From Siphonodentalium dalli (Eukaryota > Mollusca > Scaphopoda > Gadilida > Siphonodentaliidae), in contig CP136068.1 of assembly GCA_032622095.1 (NCBI GenBank), positions 120,781,989-120,845,988 of the forward strand: 64,000 nucleotides of DNA. The letters run 5' to 3'. The notes under the pieces were generated by a model that did not search any database, had not been told where the DNA came from, and saw only the letters and a program-made list of their open reading frames with translations. The translations under genes were made by a program, and so were the position numbers. This document shows, piece after piece, positions 48,364 through 61,550 of this stretch. The first letter of the stretch is position 1. Each line of letters begins with the position of its first letter.

Positions 48364-50818
48364 TTATTTTATTTTATTTTACCCCATCAAGTGGGTCATT
48401 AGTGTAAACAATATTTTATTCTCAAGAATAGCACATATAATACATAATATAAGGACGATAACAATTTAACATTAGAGAAAAGGATTTGGCAGTAAGCCAA
48501 AGGCTTATAGGTGGCCATTTCCTTAGTATATATATTGCATCATGGTTTGATTGGGTCTCAATGATGAATTGCCTGTTCCACAAGCACCCGCATCCTATCC
48601 CGTTGCCAATCGCTGCGAGTCCACCCCTCACACAGAATCACACATCTGGCGTGCTTGAGTATACGAGAGCACAATATTTTTGTTTTATGTAGGCTTTTGG
48701 TTCACGCTTTACAGGTCATAACCATATTATGTCAGTTAAATCGTTTGGTATCGTCGATGAACTTTTGGACGGCAATGAATATGTCGGCATTTTTGGTATT
48801 AGATATATCTACGGACCCATACAGTAATATTTTGACTTCCAAGTTCACGTTCAGGTTGGCTAAATAACGGACTCTTTCACGCTCGAATATTGGACAGTGG
48901 AGTAAGAAGTGCTCAGCAGTTTCTAATTCTCCACAGTCGCAAAATGGACTATTATTCAAATGATTGCAAAACAGGTCATATTTCAGGTTACTGCAGTTTG
49001 TTCGCAGGCGACAGTGATAGATTTGGCTTGGTCTTCGGTACGCTATATAATAATATGACGGTATGATAATTCGATCGGTTAAAAGAAAATTCTTAAAGTC
49101 AGAGACAGATTCACATTCTTTCGCCTTTGGCGGAAGGTTGTTCCATAATTTGACGGTAGCTGGAAGAAATGAATTTTCGTATCTTGTCGCGTAAACTCTG
49201 GGAGTCCTGAGACCCTTTTGTCTGAAATTATAATTGGTTAGACTTCCAGATTCAATAGGAACTAGAGTATATAAGTAAGGGGGCGTGGTTCTCCTAATCA
49301 TTTTAAAAAATTGCACAAGTTTAGTTTTTTCTCTCCTGCTAGATAGTGAGTCCCAACCGGTTTCCCGTAATAGTGATTGTTTGCTGCAGCTTCTAGTTGC
49401 TCCCGTGACTAATCTAGCAGCCTCGTATTGGATATCTTCCAGAGAGGTTGAATTTTCAACTGAGCAATTACCCCATACCGAGGAGGCATATTCCAACACT
49501 GGACGGATGTATGACAAGTATATATGCTCTCAAGGGTTCTCCTGTCCAGAATGAATTTATATTTCCTCAGTATATACATTCGACTTGCGGCTCGATTTTC
49601 AATATCAGTGACATGATCTTTCCACGTACCGTCTCTGTTAAAAGTAAGACCTAGATGTTTGTGTGTTTCGACTTCTACGATATCCTTGTCCGACATCTGA
49701 AGGGGAGGGTGGACGATTATGTTATTTTTCCATGATACTAAAAGTGATTCTGTTTTCATGGGATTAAATTTCACTAGCCATTTTTGAGACCATTCGAAAT
49801 AAGACTAATATCGTTGTTGATTACCTCTGCGGCAATAACTGGGTCTTCAATGGATAGAAATAAAGAGGTATCATCAGCAAAAAGCCTTACATTGCACGTA
49901 ACATTGTCTACAATATCATTAATGTAAATTAAAAAAAGAAGAGGGCCGAGTATGGATCCCTGGGGCACACCAGCTGAGACACAGCTCCAGCAGGAGTTCG
50001 AGTTTGAAACGATTACTCGCTGGTGCCGATTGTCCAAATAATTTTGTAATAGGTCATATGTTGGGCCGACAATTCCCATTCTTTTCAACTTAAATAGTAA
50101 GCCCCGATGCCACACCTTATCGAATGCCTTGCTGATATCACAGAAAAGGCACCTAATTTCGTTGCCATTATCAAGAGAAGATATTATATAATGGTAAACA
50201 TCTGTTAACTGAAATACTGTGCTATCTTGCGGAGTGAATCCCGATTGAAGGTTTGTTAGAAGCATATTATCTCTTAAATATTCATTCATGTGAAGGTATA
50301 TACACTTTTCGAAAATTTTGGACAGGCAACAGAGAAGAGAAACTGGGCGATAATTACTTGGGTCGGTGGCGTCGTCTTTTTTGTATATGGGACATACATT
50401 TGCCACTTTCCATTCAGGCGGGAAGAAAGATTTTTCAAGAAATTTCTTGAAAGCAAATTCTAGTGGACCAGCTAGGGAGGATGCACAAAGTTTCAATATT
50501 CTTGGACTAATTCCGTCAGGGCCACTGGCTTTTGCCGTTTGAACACTTTTCAGTGATTTATATATTTCTTCGCGTGTGATAACGAATGTATCTAGTCTTG
50601 ATTGAGTCTTGTATTCAAATGGCGGTAATTCTACTCTGTCTTCATTCGGGAGGGCAGAAATCGAGCAAAAGTATTTATTAAAAATCTCAGCTTTTGATTC
50701 ATTGTTGGTTGTAATCGAATCCCCATTTTTTAATGCCGGTATGTTTTTTCTGTCAGGGCCCAGTGGGTCATTCTTGGGGGTTCGGATCGTTGTTTCTTTT
50801 GTATAGCAATCGGTGAAT
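48364..50818 (-). mobile_element. 5'-truncated LINE, Jockey/CR1 group, minus strand
   Basis: Reading right to left, reverse-transcriptase coding sequence begins abruptly near 50818, with no endonuclease. It ends at a short (AAAAT)n tail at 48364-48381. The target duplication was not found. Details are in the pseudogene entry. Confidence 0.85.
48732..50810 (-). pseudogene. LINE ORF2 reverse transcriptase, truncated and frameshifted
   Basis: The frame is open from about 50810 to 49774 with TAKASGPDGISP, SNYRPVSLLC, LFCDISKAFDKVWH (motif A), GVPQGSILGPLLF (motif B) and RLFADDTSLF (motif C, Asp pair intact). One-base shifts near 49774 and 49510 break the thumb region (HKHLGLTFNRDGTW, then YIRPVLEYASSVWGN). 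The C-terminus has FCDCGELETAEHFLLHCPIF, a C-x-C...H-x4-C motif. These features fit Jockey/CR1-type LINEs. The catalytic core is preserved, but the protein is broken downstream and lacks its endonuclease. Confidence 0.85.
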
Positions 50819-51421
50819 TTTGATCAAAGCATGGGGTCAAAACTACATCCCATCTACTCTCCATTGCCTCAAACATCCCCACCAACAGGCAGCTTGGACA
50901 TCTTGTATACCAGTACCTAACAGCATAGATACAGGTAGGGTGGTACGGGGAGAGTTCAATCTCTTATTTCTGCCCTAATTAAACAAACGTGAATCCCCAT
51001 CTATATGAGATCCATTCATCTAGTAATTTCAAACGCTAGATGTTTAAGAGTTGAAGTGAATTGATTTTCCTCAAAAGTTTCCTTTAAAATGGCCCCATTT
51101 GAGAATGAGGGAAAGAGTTATGGCCCTGGATTAGCACCTATTTGACCTGATGAACTTATTTGAACAAATCTGAATGTGAGTCACCGAGGGAACATCCACA
51201 CCAAAATATATAAATCCCTTTGGCCTTTTATAGGTACATGGAGAAGAAAACAGTTGTTGATGGACGGATGGAAAGACTTCACGACAGACAGATGGATGGG
51301 AGGACAGTATGCCAGACAGACAAATAATTCAATCCAATTTACCCCCCAATTTTCTTTGCAAAATCGGGGTACAATGAATTTACCTGGATAAGCGGTGTTA
51401 AGAAAATAATATTGAAACAGC

Positions 51422-51763
51422 CAAGCCTCAATTTAATGTGTCTGACACTTGCAGAATGAGGTCCCCAAAAGGTGAATTTAGTTACGCTATCCCACAAGAC
51501 GGGCAATCATCACCAAATTCACCCTCTTGGGACCTCATTCTGCTCAGGCCTCAACTAATATGGGAGACCAAGGGACAGATTGAAGTTCTCCAGTTTGAAG
51601 TTGGTGGTTGGTGATGTGCATCCATTGTGCACCTCGATTATGCATTTTATCTTCTGTAAATTAGGGGTATAGGAAGATATATGAGGCTCTATATACTTAC
51701 CAAAAGATGAGGCCTAAGCAGAATGAGGTCCACGGAGGGTGCATTTGGTGATGCTAGCCCGAC
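51422..51763. mobile_element. Mutator-like foldback element (copy 3, right end lost)
   Basis: It begins CAAGCCTCAATTTAATGTG and contains GCAGAATGAGGTCCCCAAAA and the mirrored GGGACCTCATTCTGC. A second terminal copy (GCAGAATGAGGTCCAC...GATGCTAGCCCG) breaks off near 51763. Confidence 0.65.
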
Positions 51764-52085
51764 ACACCCACCCACATTTGTGCTATGCAGTTATTTACAC
51801 TCGTCTGTCAGATAACATCTCAATTTGTAACATGTGTACTATTAACTCTCTCTCTCTCTCTCTCTATCTGAATCTTCTGATGGGAGAGATTAGATGGGAG
51901 ATGAGATGGGGTGGGCTGTTGGTTGGGACCAGGGCGGCGGTCTGGGTCATGTGGGGATGGGTGGAAAGGGACATTTTCCGTGATTTAATTAAAGATTAAA
52001 GTTTCATAACTCTGCGGATGTTTACAATGTTGCTAGTTTTTCAAACTTTTAACATCTTTTGTTAAATTGAGCACGGAGCTCAATC

Positions 52086-52628
52086 TGAATTATTTTTTTT
52101 GGAGCTATGTCCCTGGCTCCGCCCACGTTTGACCCAGTAACCTCATCTGAACAAATTTGAACCCGTCACCCAAGAACAACTCATACCAAATATGAACCCG
52201 ATGGTACTTGAGAGGATGTTGTTTTAAGAATTACTATGGAGAGAAAGAGTTATGGCACTGGCTTCGCAACTATTTGACCAGTGACCTCATTTGAACAAAT
52301 TTGAATCCCAGTCGCCCAGGGACCCTTCTTACCAAATATGAACCCATTCGGACCGATAGTATTTGAGAAGATGCTGTTTTAAGACTTACTATGGAGAGAA
52401 AGAGTTATGGCCCTGGCTTCGCAACTATTTGACCCAGTGACCTCATTTGAACAAATCTGAATACGAGTCACCAAGGGAATATCCACACCCATAATATAAA
52501 CCCATTCGGTCTTATGGTTCCGAAGAAGAAAATGTTTAAAGAATTGTTGACGGACGGACCGACGGTCGGACGGACGAGGAGTGGTGACTACAGCTCCACC
52601 GGAGACTTCGTCTCAGTTTGAGCTAAAA
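52086..52628 (+). repeat. pearl-like element with about 155-bp tandem core (copy 3)
   Basis: Core units start at 52226 and 52381 (AAGA(A/C)TTACTATGGAGAGA). They are followed by GACGGACGGACC (52550-52580), AGGAGTGGTGACTACAGCTC and an ACCGGAGAC/GTCTC stem ending GAGCTAAAA. A diverged partial copy lies at 51100-51340. Confidence 0.75.
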
Positions 52629-53100
52629 GCTGTAGGTATATTCTCTATATAGTACGTGTATAGTTCAAATCAGGATGTGTCAGACCTGAAGTCAGAACAT
52701 GAACATAGATTCCGAGGGTATGTGCTATTTCCCATGTAGCATCAGCGCTTGGAAACCCCAAAAGATATATTCATTCCAAGTATATTTTGACCAATCATTC
52801 CAGACTCCACACTGTTCTGAAATCACTGAAACCCTCAGATTGGCTACTACAAGTGATAGCGTCCAAAGAAACATTGAAGTCGCTCCACCGTGTATGAAAT
52901 ATATATAGTAGCATATGTTTATATGTACAAATGTTATCTTGGTACCAACATGTATGTATTTTAAAAATAGGTAACACGAATAAAGAATTGAATTGAGGAA
53001 AAAAGTCCTGCCATCTGATCTAACTTCAACCATTTTGCTGTGAACATTGTTCATGATTATTTTTGATAAATGCATCGTTGAACAAAATTGTGCATTCGTC

Positions 53101-53560
<460 letters not shown>

Positions 53561-53726
53561 TATTAATTGTCAGTTATATCGACCCGTTTGGTTTTTCTGC
53601 AAGATCTCGGTAAAATTAGAGAAAAACATTCACCTCAAGGGTCCATTATATGAATTAAAACCTTGTTCAAATAAAACCATGCATGCTGTAACATTGTACA
53701 TCGCAAGTCAAAACAATCTGCTTGTA

Positions 53727-53943
53727 TACAGTAATGCTCTAATTAATCGACTCCTTAACCACAGCATAATTATGGGTAACTTTTCAGGATTTAGTCGGAA
53801 ATATGGCTTGTTGCCATTCATCGGAAAGCTCTCGCCGAGAGCTTTCCGATGAATGGCAACAAGCCATATTTCCGACTAAATCCTGAAAAGTTACCCATAA
53901 TTCTGCTGTGGTTAAGGAGTCGATTAATTAGAGCATTACTGTA
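53727..53943. mobile_element. 217-bp near-perfect palindromic element, TA-flanked (copy 1)
   Basis: TACAGTAATGCTC at the left and GAGCATTACTGTA at the right. The arms are complementary over about 105 bases and meet at GCTCTCGCCGAGAGC. A CAGTAAT terminus beside TA is typical of Tc1/mariner-derived MITEs. A second copy is at 62110-62328. Confidence 0.85.
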
Positions 53944-54321
53944 GTTCCGTGGGGAACTGGCAACTCATGTAATCATTCGATCACGTGTTTGATCGCTGTG
54001 GAATATAAAGAGCGTGGAATAAGTGAATTAAGCAGCAGGTGAAGTAGATTGCTGGGCAGGGAATTTATTCTCATTCAAGTAATCATAGGAAGCGGAAGTA
54101 ACCTAATTGTGATTATAATAACTATTTATTATATTTTCATCAACTTTTTACGTCAAAATTTCAATCGTATCCCCACTCCCAGAGGACGAACGTGTTATCC
54201 TACTCTCAAGATGTTATCCTACTCTAAGCACTGCGTCAGAATGCATTAGATCTAACTCGGATGTTTGATTGTGGACTGGGTGGTAACAAACTGGTATATA
54301 AAGTATAGTAAACACAACAGT

Positions 54322-54470
54322 CAACTGTTCTGAGTAGAGTACGGGTTTTCTCCTCTCGTGAACATTTTATGTGAGGATTATATTTTCATTCGGCTAGCGC
54401 CTGAGCTCGTCAAAATAATCCTCCACATCTTACTCGAGGAGAAAAACCGTACTCTACTCAGAACAGTTAA
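54322..54470. repeat. inverted repeat with 35-bp arms
   Basis: CAACTGTTCTGAGTAGAGTA and GGTTTTCTCCTC are mirrored at 54434-54470. It is immediately followed by another inverted repeat. Confidence 0.75.
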
Positions 54471-54474
54471 CTAT

Positions 54475-54557
54475 CACAGGTCCCCAGAACAAAAACTGAC
54501 CCCACCCCCCATAGTACTTAATCCTATAGGGGTCAATTTTTGTTCTGGGGACCTGTG
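54475..54557. repeat. 83-bp foldback
   Basis: CACAGGTCCCCAGAACAAAA plus CTGACCCC is mirrored by GGGGTCA...TTTTGTTCTGGGGACC. The neighbouring GTTAACTAT and TTAACTATTG may mark an insertion site. Confidence 0.75.
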
Positions 54558-54612
54558 TTAACTATTGTCTATATACCGGACTATTGTTCTGACAGGCATT
54601 GGTGAAATTTTA

Positions 54613-55099
54613 TTAAAGGTACTCAATCCGTAAAGAGGGTCCCCATCTCAACAGATTCCAACAACAACAATCCGATCAGAGGGTCCTATATTACTATTTC
54701 TTTGGCTTTGGGGGTAAAAAATATTTGATTCGAGTCGAGGAACCCATCAAACAAAGCTCAGAGTTATTAGATATTGATTTTTGAAATTTGTTAATTGCTC
54801 TAGATGAGTACTAATAACTGCCGTCAATTTGGTAACCTGCTCGAGATTTTACGTCAAAACTCTATTCAAACAGACAAGGATGGATAACTCTATAATCAAG
54901 TGGTAATAATAACGAAATTTTGACTGTCTTCTGGGCCAGAAATAATTCCCGATAATGAAAAATAATAGATTTCTAAAATCGATATCTAACAAATCTGAGC
55001 TTTGATGGGTGACTTCCTCGACTCGAATCAAATATTTTTGACCCCCGAAGCCATTGAAATATTAATTGAGAGGAGTTTTATCGGATTGAGTACCTTTAA
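54613..55099. mobile_element. TTAA-flanked AGGTACTC element (copy 4)
   Basis: The left end is TTAAAGGTACTCAATCCGT and the right end GGATTGAGTACCTTTAA. The ATTTGATTCGAGTCGAGGAA and GAGCTTTGATGGGTG blocks are shared with the other copies, in mirrored positions within the element. Confidence 0.85.
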
Positions 55100-55188
55100 C
55101 TAAGACATATATTACCTGCACCGCTTTTTCAATGTTATAAACTTCCCTGTCATAACAACAAAACGTTCCCAGGTTTTGTACTGGTGGA

Positions 55189-55659
55189 ATATATGTGACC
55201 CGCCATATCAAATCCAGTCGGAAGTCGGGATTTTTTTTTACCCTGTGCCAATGCATTCTCTTATATATGCGAGTCGACCATAGGTCGCCTCGCATATATA
55301 AGAGAATGCATTGGCCTAACAATTTTTTACAATTTTAATAATTTGTTCTTGTATTCTTTAACAATTTTATAATTTCACCCATACAGAGCCCCAGACAAAC
55401 ATGAGCAGACGACACTCTTCTATGTGCTTCTATATATGTTTGGGGCTCCCTGCAGGGTAATGGATGTTTTTTATTTTATGTCCTAAAAATTGTAAGAAAC
55501 ATTTATTTAAAAAACATGATAACAAATTGTTAAGCCAATGCATTCTCTTATATATGCGAGACTGACCTATGGTCGACTCGCATATATAAGAGAATGCATT
55601 GCCACAGGGTAAAAAAATCCCGACTTCTGACTGGATTTGATATGGCGGGTTACATATAT
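55189..55659. repeat. outer palindrome enclosing a double-hairpin element
   Basis: ATATATGTGACCCGCCATAT, CAAATCCAGTC and AAGTCGGGATTTTTT at the left are mirrored at 55610-55659 around the 55241-55609 element. Either the TIR extends outward here, or the hairpin element sits in the centre of another foldback. Confidence 0.8.
55241..55609. mobile_element. stand-alone double-hairpin element, TA-flanked (copy 2)
   Basis: The 369-bp element runs from CCCTGTGCCAATGC to GCCACAGGG, with hairpins at about 55243-55316 and 55533-55607. The interior matches 36535-36904. It ends 222 bp inside the intron from the donor of the first PAS exon. Confidence 0.87.
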
Positions 55660-55831
55660 GCGTAGCTAAGAGTAGAGATTCGTGTCGCGATCTACAGTAT
55701 GTTATACCTGACGGGTCGCGAAGATATACGTTTTTAACATAAACTTCTGTAATACGGGATTCGTTGTATTTGTTCCCTACACTAACAGCAAATTATGTAA
55801 TTTGAGGGTTTCAAATGACAATAATACTCAC

Positions 55832-56062
55832 CATTTTTGTTGTAGTATAGGATTTCCACTTGCTTTTCTTCGTACCCCTGTAGCGCTTCCTTTATCTGTA
55901 TGATGGCGTACGCACTTGTCAAAGGCCCGTGCAGGAAATCACATTGTGATGACTTCTGCATGACCTCAGCCCGACTGTACCCCGACAATTCACAAAACCC
56001 ATCATTGCAGAATATGATTGGAATTGTTTCCACCTGGGCGTTGGCAATCACAAAGTTCCTGT
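55832..56062 (-). CDS. erg: erg channel exon, first part of PAS domain
   Basis: This 231-nt exon has acceptor tttttcag|AC and donor G|gtgagt, phase 1 at both ends. As I recall it, the second coding exon of human KCNH2 is also 231 nt and has the same phases. The translation begins (D)[11 protein letters not shown], continues [20 protein letters not shown] and CDFLHGP, and ends [10 protein letters not shown]. This is the PAS core from beta-A to the start of the beta strands after the helices. The Phe and Asn of FVIAN and the Arg of YSRAEV match conserved PAS residues of erg channels. The open frame runs past the donor for about 50 nt, but the gtgagt donor and the match to the next exon fix the end. 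No frame break is seen, so this looks like a functional exon. The upstream exon carrying the initiator Met was not found in the 7.9 kb to the right. Confidence 0.93.
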
Positions 56063-57197
56063 CTGAAAAATAAAACGTTGGCTGTCAGTGTGTATGTCAG
56101 TGGTAAGAATCTTTAGAAAACAACAACCGCCAACGACCCAATGCACACTGAGTGTACTTTCAACGTCCTACCCAGCAAGTCAATATTTGCCTGGCATTTC
56201 CAACATCAACCATCCATATAATAAAAACAACAGTATAGTCCTGTCTGGATCTCATCCTGCATATCCCCGAGTGTGGAATTTCTCACGTTATTGTAATTAG
56301 GGACCGTTTCCAAATAATAGTAATGTATATACATCCGCTGTTACAATTAGAAGCACACGAGGAAAATATATAATTTGTATAAAAAAAATTAAAAAAATGT
56401 TTATTCTTGCAATTGGGATACCATGCACGACCAATTTGAACTATTTTGATGTTAAGTTCCCGGAAAATACGAGTTGTGCATATACTACCGGGTAATATAT
56501 ACGTCTCTTGACTGGGCCACTGGCGGACTCGCCTGTTAAAGTTGATTTTATTATTGCTATTTATTATTATTTATCACCACTTAATGCATGGATAAGTTTG
56601 GTACAGTCATGCAGTGAATAAATTCTGCTCTATTCACATATATGCGTCAACAAGTCAATGTCGTCGCCTTCTTACCAAGTATTGTATTGTATTCTCGCTC
56701 TCGTCCTCTCTATCTCTGTCTCGTTCACAATCTCTCTCCCTGCTTCTAACGACATCATCATTACTATAATTATGATATTTTCATTCCTTCCCGCCCGACC
56801 CCCTCTCTACACTTAATGAAGAGCGGACGCGAAACAAAAGGGGAGCAAACTTAATAAAAGCCCTCGGGCTTGTTGTTTAATCCCCTTTCCAATCAATCGA
56901 ATTTATATTATTCTATATACTCCTGTAAAATGTCTGTTAAATGTTTATATATGTTATTATTTTGATTGGAATAAAATATGTTTACACTAAGTATTGTAGC
57001 ATTGTGCCAATATGGTATCTATTGATGAAAGAGGTTATTTCCGAGCGAAGTGGGAATGGCCGAGGTGTTGAGAATGATCTTTTCGGTCGTTTCTCAGGGA
57101 GTGTTCATTGTATAACAGCGTATTATAGGCTTACTATTGTGTAATAATTGAAATTGTCTGCATATATGCAATAAATTTCAATTATTACTTTTAGAGA

Positions 57198-57331
57198 GTA
57201 TTCGTTTTACAACCATGGTACGTATATGCTTACCATGCATTCTGTAATCATTGAAATAGCCTACATAATTAAGAATTTTTCAATTAGTACGCAATGGTAA
57301 GCCTTATAGTACATGGTTGTAAACTGAATAC
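57198..57331. mobile_element. 134-bp inverted-repeat element at the duplication edge
   Basis: GTATTCGTTTTACAACCATG is mirrored by CATGGTTGTAAACTGAATAC, with further mirrored GCTTACCAT blocks inside. It is repeated at 59377-59510 by the tandem duplication. Confidence 0.75.
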
Positions 57332-58993
57332 CCCCTGCATGGATTAGAACCAAAATATATGCCGACGACGCTAACGTACTCCTCATATTCATCGAATCTC
57401 AATCTGTAAGCTTCCGTTAACAAATAGCCGTGATTGGATAGATCCTCGAGTGTGTTCCATTTAACACCGCATTATGAACGAATCTCGTTTAGACCCTTCA
57501 TTCACAATATTGCTAACCGAATTGCTGGAAATCGGCGCCGGCTCTAAGAATGCATTAATGGAATATTTGTAGGGAGTATTGGGTACATTGAGGTATTCTG
57601 GTGCGTTATGTACATACTATACATGCATTTAAGTGGGTTGCGTATGTAATGGCTCCTCGTGGGAAGGCGTTGGTTTACACGGATCGGAACAGCTTTGTAA
57701 GCAAAGTAAGTGTTATATTTAACGACATGCAAATCTCACAAGCCAATCGGCAATTTAATCCCGAATAGCTTATTTATTGATGATACCAACGAGTCAAGGG
57801 AATCGAGAGTCGGTGCATGGAATGGATCCTCTTTGATGCATGTATGACATTACATAATATATTCATGTTGAAGTAAATCTGTGGGGTGTATTTTACAATA
57901 GCTGTGTGCAGAGATGACACGAGCATTGCATGGCAAGGTGATGGTGGAAGTAATGAATGGCAAGGTGGCACAACCGTTAAAAGGCACCTTTCCCTATATG
58001 TAAATTATGAATTTATACTGGCGTCAGCCGAGGGCACGTAGCACCACAAGCAACCGTGCTCCCCCCGGTCGTGTACTATATTGTAGTATGCTATTTCACT
58101 ATGAAAACTGGCCATTACGAGAGTAGGTTCAACTCCCGTTACGGGTCTGAATTGTAAGGGCTGGTTTCATCACGAGGGAATAGACATGGAACGATGAGCA
58201 TTAACAAAGAGAGATTTACTCTGTGATATTCAGTCCTTCCCACGAGGAAATCACAACCAAAGCACTTATATATATTTGCTCTCGCAATTCAGAAGACCAG
58301 TGTAATTGCACCCGTAATATAATCGTAAGTTGGGTTTTTGTCAAACAAAATGTCATTGTGGGATAGACCTATGTCCAGTTACACTTATACGTGCCCATAA
58401 TTTAACTGAGATGGGGAAGGTTCTAAATATAGCTTCAAATAGTTCAGATATTCTCTGTAAATTTACATATCATGTCATACAAGCTTTCCGCCATACAGCC
58501 TTCGTCGCGTACAAAGGTGAACAATCAATGAACATATGTATATACATGTGTGCAATAATCCACAGCAATACATAGGGTGGATTTGTTTCCAGTTGTCTGA
58601 TGACGCACGTGTGGGTGGAATATATCACATCAGGGAGGTATATAGTCGATAAATCTTTATGTAATTAACTGGTTTAAACCAAAAGTCTATCGATCTTGTG
58701 AATAAATGGCATACGCTTGCCTCGTGACCCGTGAGTGTGGTTACTCCAGTCAATGTCCACCCAGAACATTCGGTTCGGAACTATACTGCTATGAGATACG
58801 GTTATAGAATATATCCACTGTGGTTCGTGTATTTCACATTACAAATGCAGTGTTGTTGTTGTTGTTGTTCCGACATACACGTTTATTTTTAGCTGGGTCG
58901 CTATATAATTATAGGAGTTTACTTATTGGGAGGTTTTGAATCTGCATTATCGAGCATTCGAGAACTGCGATTCACCATATAAGCCCTGTCACT

Positions 58994-59218
58994 AACTCGC
59001 GGCCATATTGGATCCACCAGGTCGATTCCGTGGTTTAGTGATACAGGTCAAAGTTTTGGAGCACCATTCCATATTTGGAAGTCATGAATAATTCAAAAGC
59101 TCCATATGTGGAAATGCAACTCCAAACTTTGACCAGTAGCACTAAAACCACGGAACCGGGGCTTGAAAAATCTCTGAAACCACGGAACGGAGCTGGATGA
59201 ATCCAACACGGCCGCGAC
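58994..59218. mobile_element. foldback element, GGCCATATTGG family (copies 2 and 3)
   Basis: CGCGGCCATATTGGATCCA at the left and AACACGGCCGCGAC at the right, with the mirrored TTTAGTG...CACTAAAACCACGG parts. The duplicated copy is at 61173-61397. Related to 9167-9365. Confidence 0.75.
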
Positions 59219-59371
59219 CCATGCAGTGATCTCGCTTATTGCAAGATGCGTTCTGTGTTCGACTATATACCAGTATATGCCTACAGAGAACAGACCGGGA
59301 ACCTAGTGACAAAATGTTAGCGGTTTGGGGGGGGGGGGGCGTCGCGAGAACTCGCGAACATCATTCCCGGG

Positions 59372-61550
59372 AGAGAGTATTCGTTTTACAACCATGGTAC
59401 GTATATGCTTACCATGCATTCTGTAATCATTGAAATAGCCTACATAATTAAGAATTTTTCAATTAGTACGCAATGGTAAGCCTTATAGTACATGGTTGTA
59501 AACTGAATACCCCCTGCATGGATTAGAACCAAAATATATGCCGACGACGCTAACGTACTCCTCATATTCATCGAATCTCAATCTGTAAGCTTCCGTTAAC
59601 AAATAGCCGTGATTGGATAGATCCTCGAGTGTGTTCCATTTAACACCGCATTATGAACGAATCTCGTTTAGACCCTTCATTCACAATATTGCTAACCGAA
59701 TTGCTGGAAATCGGCGCCGGCTCTAAGAATGCATTAATGGAATATTTGTAGGGAGTATTGGGTACATTGAGGTATTCTGGTGCGTTATGTACATACTATA
59801 CATGCATTTAAGTGGGTTGCGTATGTAATGGCTCCTCGTGGGAAGGCGTTGGTTTACACGGATCGGAACAGCTTTGTAAGCAAAGTAAGTGTTATATTTA
59901 ACGACATGCAAATCTCACAAGCCAATCGGCAATTTAATCCCGAATAGCTTATTTATTGATGATACCAACGAGTCAAGGGAATCGAGAGTCGGTGCATGGA
60001 ATGGATCCTCTTTGATGCATGTATGACATTACATAATATATTCATGTTGAAGTAAATCTGTGGGGTGTATTTTACAATAGCTGTGTGCAGAGATGACACG
60101 AGCATTGCATGGCAAGGTGATGGTGGAAGTAATGAATGGCAAGGTGGCACAACCGTTAAAAGGCACCTTTCCCTATATGTAAATTATGAATTTATACTGG
60201 CGTCAGCCGAGGGCACGTAGCACCACAAGCAACCGTGCTCCCCCCGGTCGTGTACTATATTGTAGTATGCTATTTCACTATGAAAACTGGCCATTACGAG
60301 AGTAGGTTCAACTCCCGTTACGGGTCTGAATTGTAAGGGCTGGTTTCATCACGAGGGAATAGACATGGAACGATGAGCATTAACAAAGAGAGATTTACTC
60401 TGTGATATTCAGTCCTTCCCACGAGGAAATCACAACCAAAGCACTTATATATATTTGCTCTCGCAATTCAGAAGACCAGTGTAATTGCACCCGTAATATA
60501 ATCGTAAGTTGGGTTTTTGTCAAACAAAATGTCATTGTGGGATAGACCTATGTCCAGTTACACTTATACGTGCCCATAATTTAACTGAGATGGGGAAGGT
60601 TCTAAATATAGCTTCAAATAGTTCAGATATTCTCTGTAAATTTACATATCATGTCATACAAGCTTTCCGCCATACAGTCTTCGTCGCGTACAAAGGTGAA
60701 CAATCAATGAACATATGTATATACATGTGTGCAATAATCCACAGCAATACATAGGGTGGATTTGTTTCCAGTTGTCTGATGACGCACGTGTGGGTGGAAT
60801 ATATCACATCAGGGAGGTATATAGTCGATAAATCTTTACGTAATTAACTGGTTTAAACCAAAAGTCTATCGATCTTGTGAATAAATGGCATACGCTTGCC
60901 TCGTGACCCGTGAGTGTGGTTACTCCAGTCAATGTCCACCCAGAACATTCGGTTCGGAACTATACTGCTATGAGATACGGTTATTGAATATATCCACTGT
61001 GGTTCGTGTATTTCACATTACAAATGCAGTGTTGTTGTTGTTGTTGTTCCGACATACACGTTTATTTTTAGCTGGGTCGCTATATAATTATAGGAGTTTA
61101 CTTATTGGGAGGTTTTGAATCTGCATTATCGAGCATTCGAGAACTGCGATTCACCATATACGCCCTGTCACTAACTCGCGGCCATATTGGATCCACCAGG
61201 TCGATTCCGTGGTTTAGTGATACAGGTCAAAGTTTTGGAGTACCATTCCATATTTGGAAGTCATGAATAATTCAAAAGCTCCATATGTGGAAATGCAACT
61301 CCAAACTTTGACCAGTAGCACTAAAACCACGGAACCGGGGCTTGAAAAATCTCTGAAACCACGGAACGGAGCTGGATGAATCCAACACGGCCGCGACCCA
61401 TGCAGTGATCTCGCTTATTGCAAGATGCGTTCTGTGTTCGACTATATACCAGTATATGCCTACAGAGAACAGACCGGGAACCTAGTGACAAAATGTTAGC
61501 GGTTTGGGGGGGGGGGGGCGTCGTGAGAACTCGCGAACATCATTCCCGGG
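59372..61550. repeat. 2,179-bp tandem duplication, unit 2
   Basis: It is almost identical to unit 1. I saw six single-base differences (for example C58499/T60678 and T58660/C60839), all in the right-hand 40 percent, and no indel. The right junction is CCCGGG followed by unrelated CCAGTTC. Confidence 0.95.

Larger units (their letters stand above)
57193..59371. repeat. 2,179-bp tandem duplication, unit 1
   Basis: The sequence from AGAGAGTATTCG to CATTCCCGGG is repeated directly at 59372-61550 with a constant 2,179-bp offset. It contains an inverted repeat at its left edge (57198-57331), a GGCCATATTGG foldback (58994-59218) and a 13-G run near its right end. No gene was recognised. Confidence 0.95.

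Noticed and set aside
58115-58160. GGTTCAACTCC resembling a tRNA B box
   Set aside because: No matching A box or cloverleaf at the right distance; duplicated only as part of the tandem unit.
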